Source of the DNA: a virus
Direction: 5' to 3' (one strand)
Virus record (IMG/VR): IMGVR_UViG_3300030098_001234
Span: 1-23,274 of that record
Length of the DNA stretch: 23,274 nucleotides
Below the pieces are notes generated by a model. That model did no database searches and was not told the origin of the DNA. It saw only the letters and a program-made list of their open reading frames with translations. Shown here piece by piece: positions 23,149-23,274 of this stretch (positions are counted from its first letter, which is position 1; every line of letters starts with the position of its first letter). Made by a program: the position numbers and the translations under genes.

Positions 23149-23274
23149 GCAAGCTACAAGTAGAAACCATATCGCATACGAATAACACTACGGCTATGTC
23201 TATTGATAGCAGTGGACGTATGCAACTTCCTCAACTTCCTCATTTTCATGGTAATAGATTAGGGTTATCTATTG
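23145..23274 (+). CDS. Tail fibre-related protein, 5' part only
   Basis: The gene starts at ATG 23145, overlapping the previous stop by four bases, and is cut by the window end after 43 codons. The visible part reads MSKLQVETISHTNNTTAMSI, followed by DSSGRMQLPQLPHFHG. The MSxLxVxTIxHTNxTxAMxIDSSGR start is typical of marine phage tail or fibre accessory proteins that continue into a C1q-like or similar receptor-binding domain. The downstream part is not in the window, so the domain cannot be confirmed. Confidence 0.6.
   Translation, partial: MSKLQVETISHTNNTTAMSIDSSGRMQLPQLPHFHGNRLGLSI

Noticed and set aside
1-23274. tRNA genes, CRISPR arrays, integrase, lysis genes and phage RNA polymerase
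   Set aside because: I looked for these and saw no supporting motif or repeat in the window; lifestyle cannot be judged from this segment.

Overview
The window is a continuous stretch of a double-stranded DNA tailed phage of the T7 supergroup (podovirus body plan). It holds the packaging and virion-structure half of the genome. The replication, RNA polymerase, lysis and integration genes are not here. All genes are on the + strand, tightly packed, usually with 1-8 base overlaps or gaps under 30 bases. The protein families (T7-type portal, Bbp19-like protein, DUF3310, DUF6321-like protein, T7 gp11/gp12/gp14/gp15/gp16/gp17 equivalents) are those of environmental, often marine, podoviruses. The host cannot be fixed from the sequence. 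The base composition is moderately AT-rich.

Layout. Positions 1-119 form a regulatory region with phased GTAATTAC palindromes in front of a DUF6362-like gene (120-584). A strong hairpin (725-758) precedes the small terminase (775-1191). Positions 1192-1439 look non-coding. Then come a DNA methyltransferase (1440-1976), a small exported-looking protein (1973-2155), a DUF3310 protein (2148-2444), a 44-residue basic protein (2359-2493) and the large terminase (2599-3867). A virion-associated hypothetical gene and three tiny basic proteins (3876-5069) lead to the portal (5072-6682), a Bbp19-like protein, the scaffold (6890-7711), the major capsid protein (7806-8911, split by an intron) and a probable decoration protein (8925-9428). 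The tail follows: tube A (9448-10053) and nozzle B (10053-12059). Three or four ejection (internal virion) proteins span 12068-21027. The adsorption end is a T7-type tail fibre (21032-22594), two small downstream proteins and a gene cut by the window end (23145-23274).

Most notable points. (1) A compact ORF-less group I intron of about 248 nt (8019-8266) interrupts the major capsid gene. Removing it at a U-G pair rejoins the reading frame exactly. (2) The 1217-residue ejection protein (14912-18565) carries a ParB-like domain and an apparently intact zeta-toxin-type kinase domain, so an injected virion protein may act as an anti-host effector. (3) Two +1-frame ORFs nested in that gene have Shine-Dalgarno sites and coincide with local shifts in codon use. 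(4) Palindromes upstream of the first gene are spaced near three and two helical turns and look like a cooperative operator.

How the genes work together: the terminase pair packages DNA through the portal into a capsid assembled on the scaffold. Tube A and nozzle B build the short tail. The ejection proteins are expected to form the channel into the cell, and the fibre mediates attachment.
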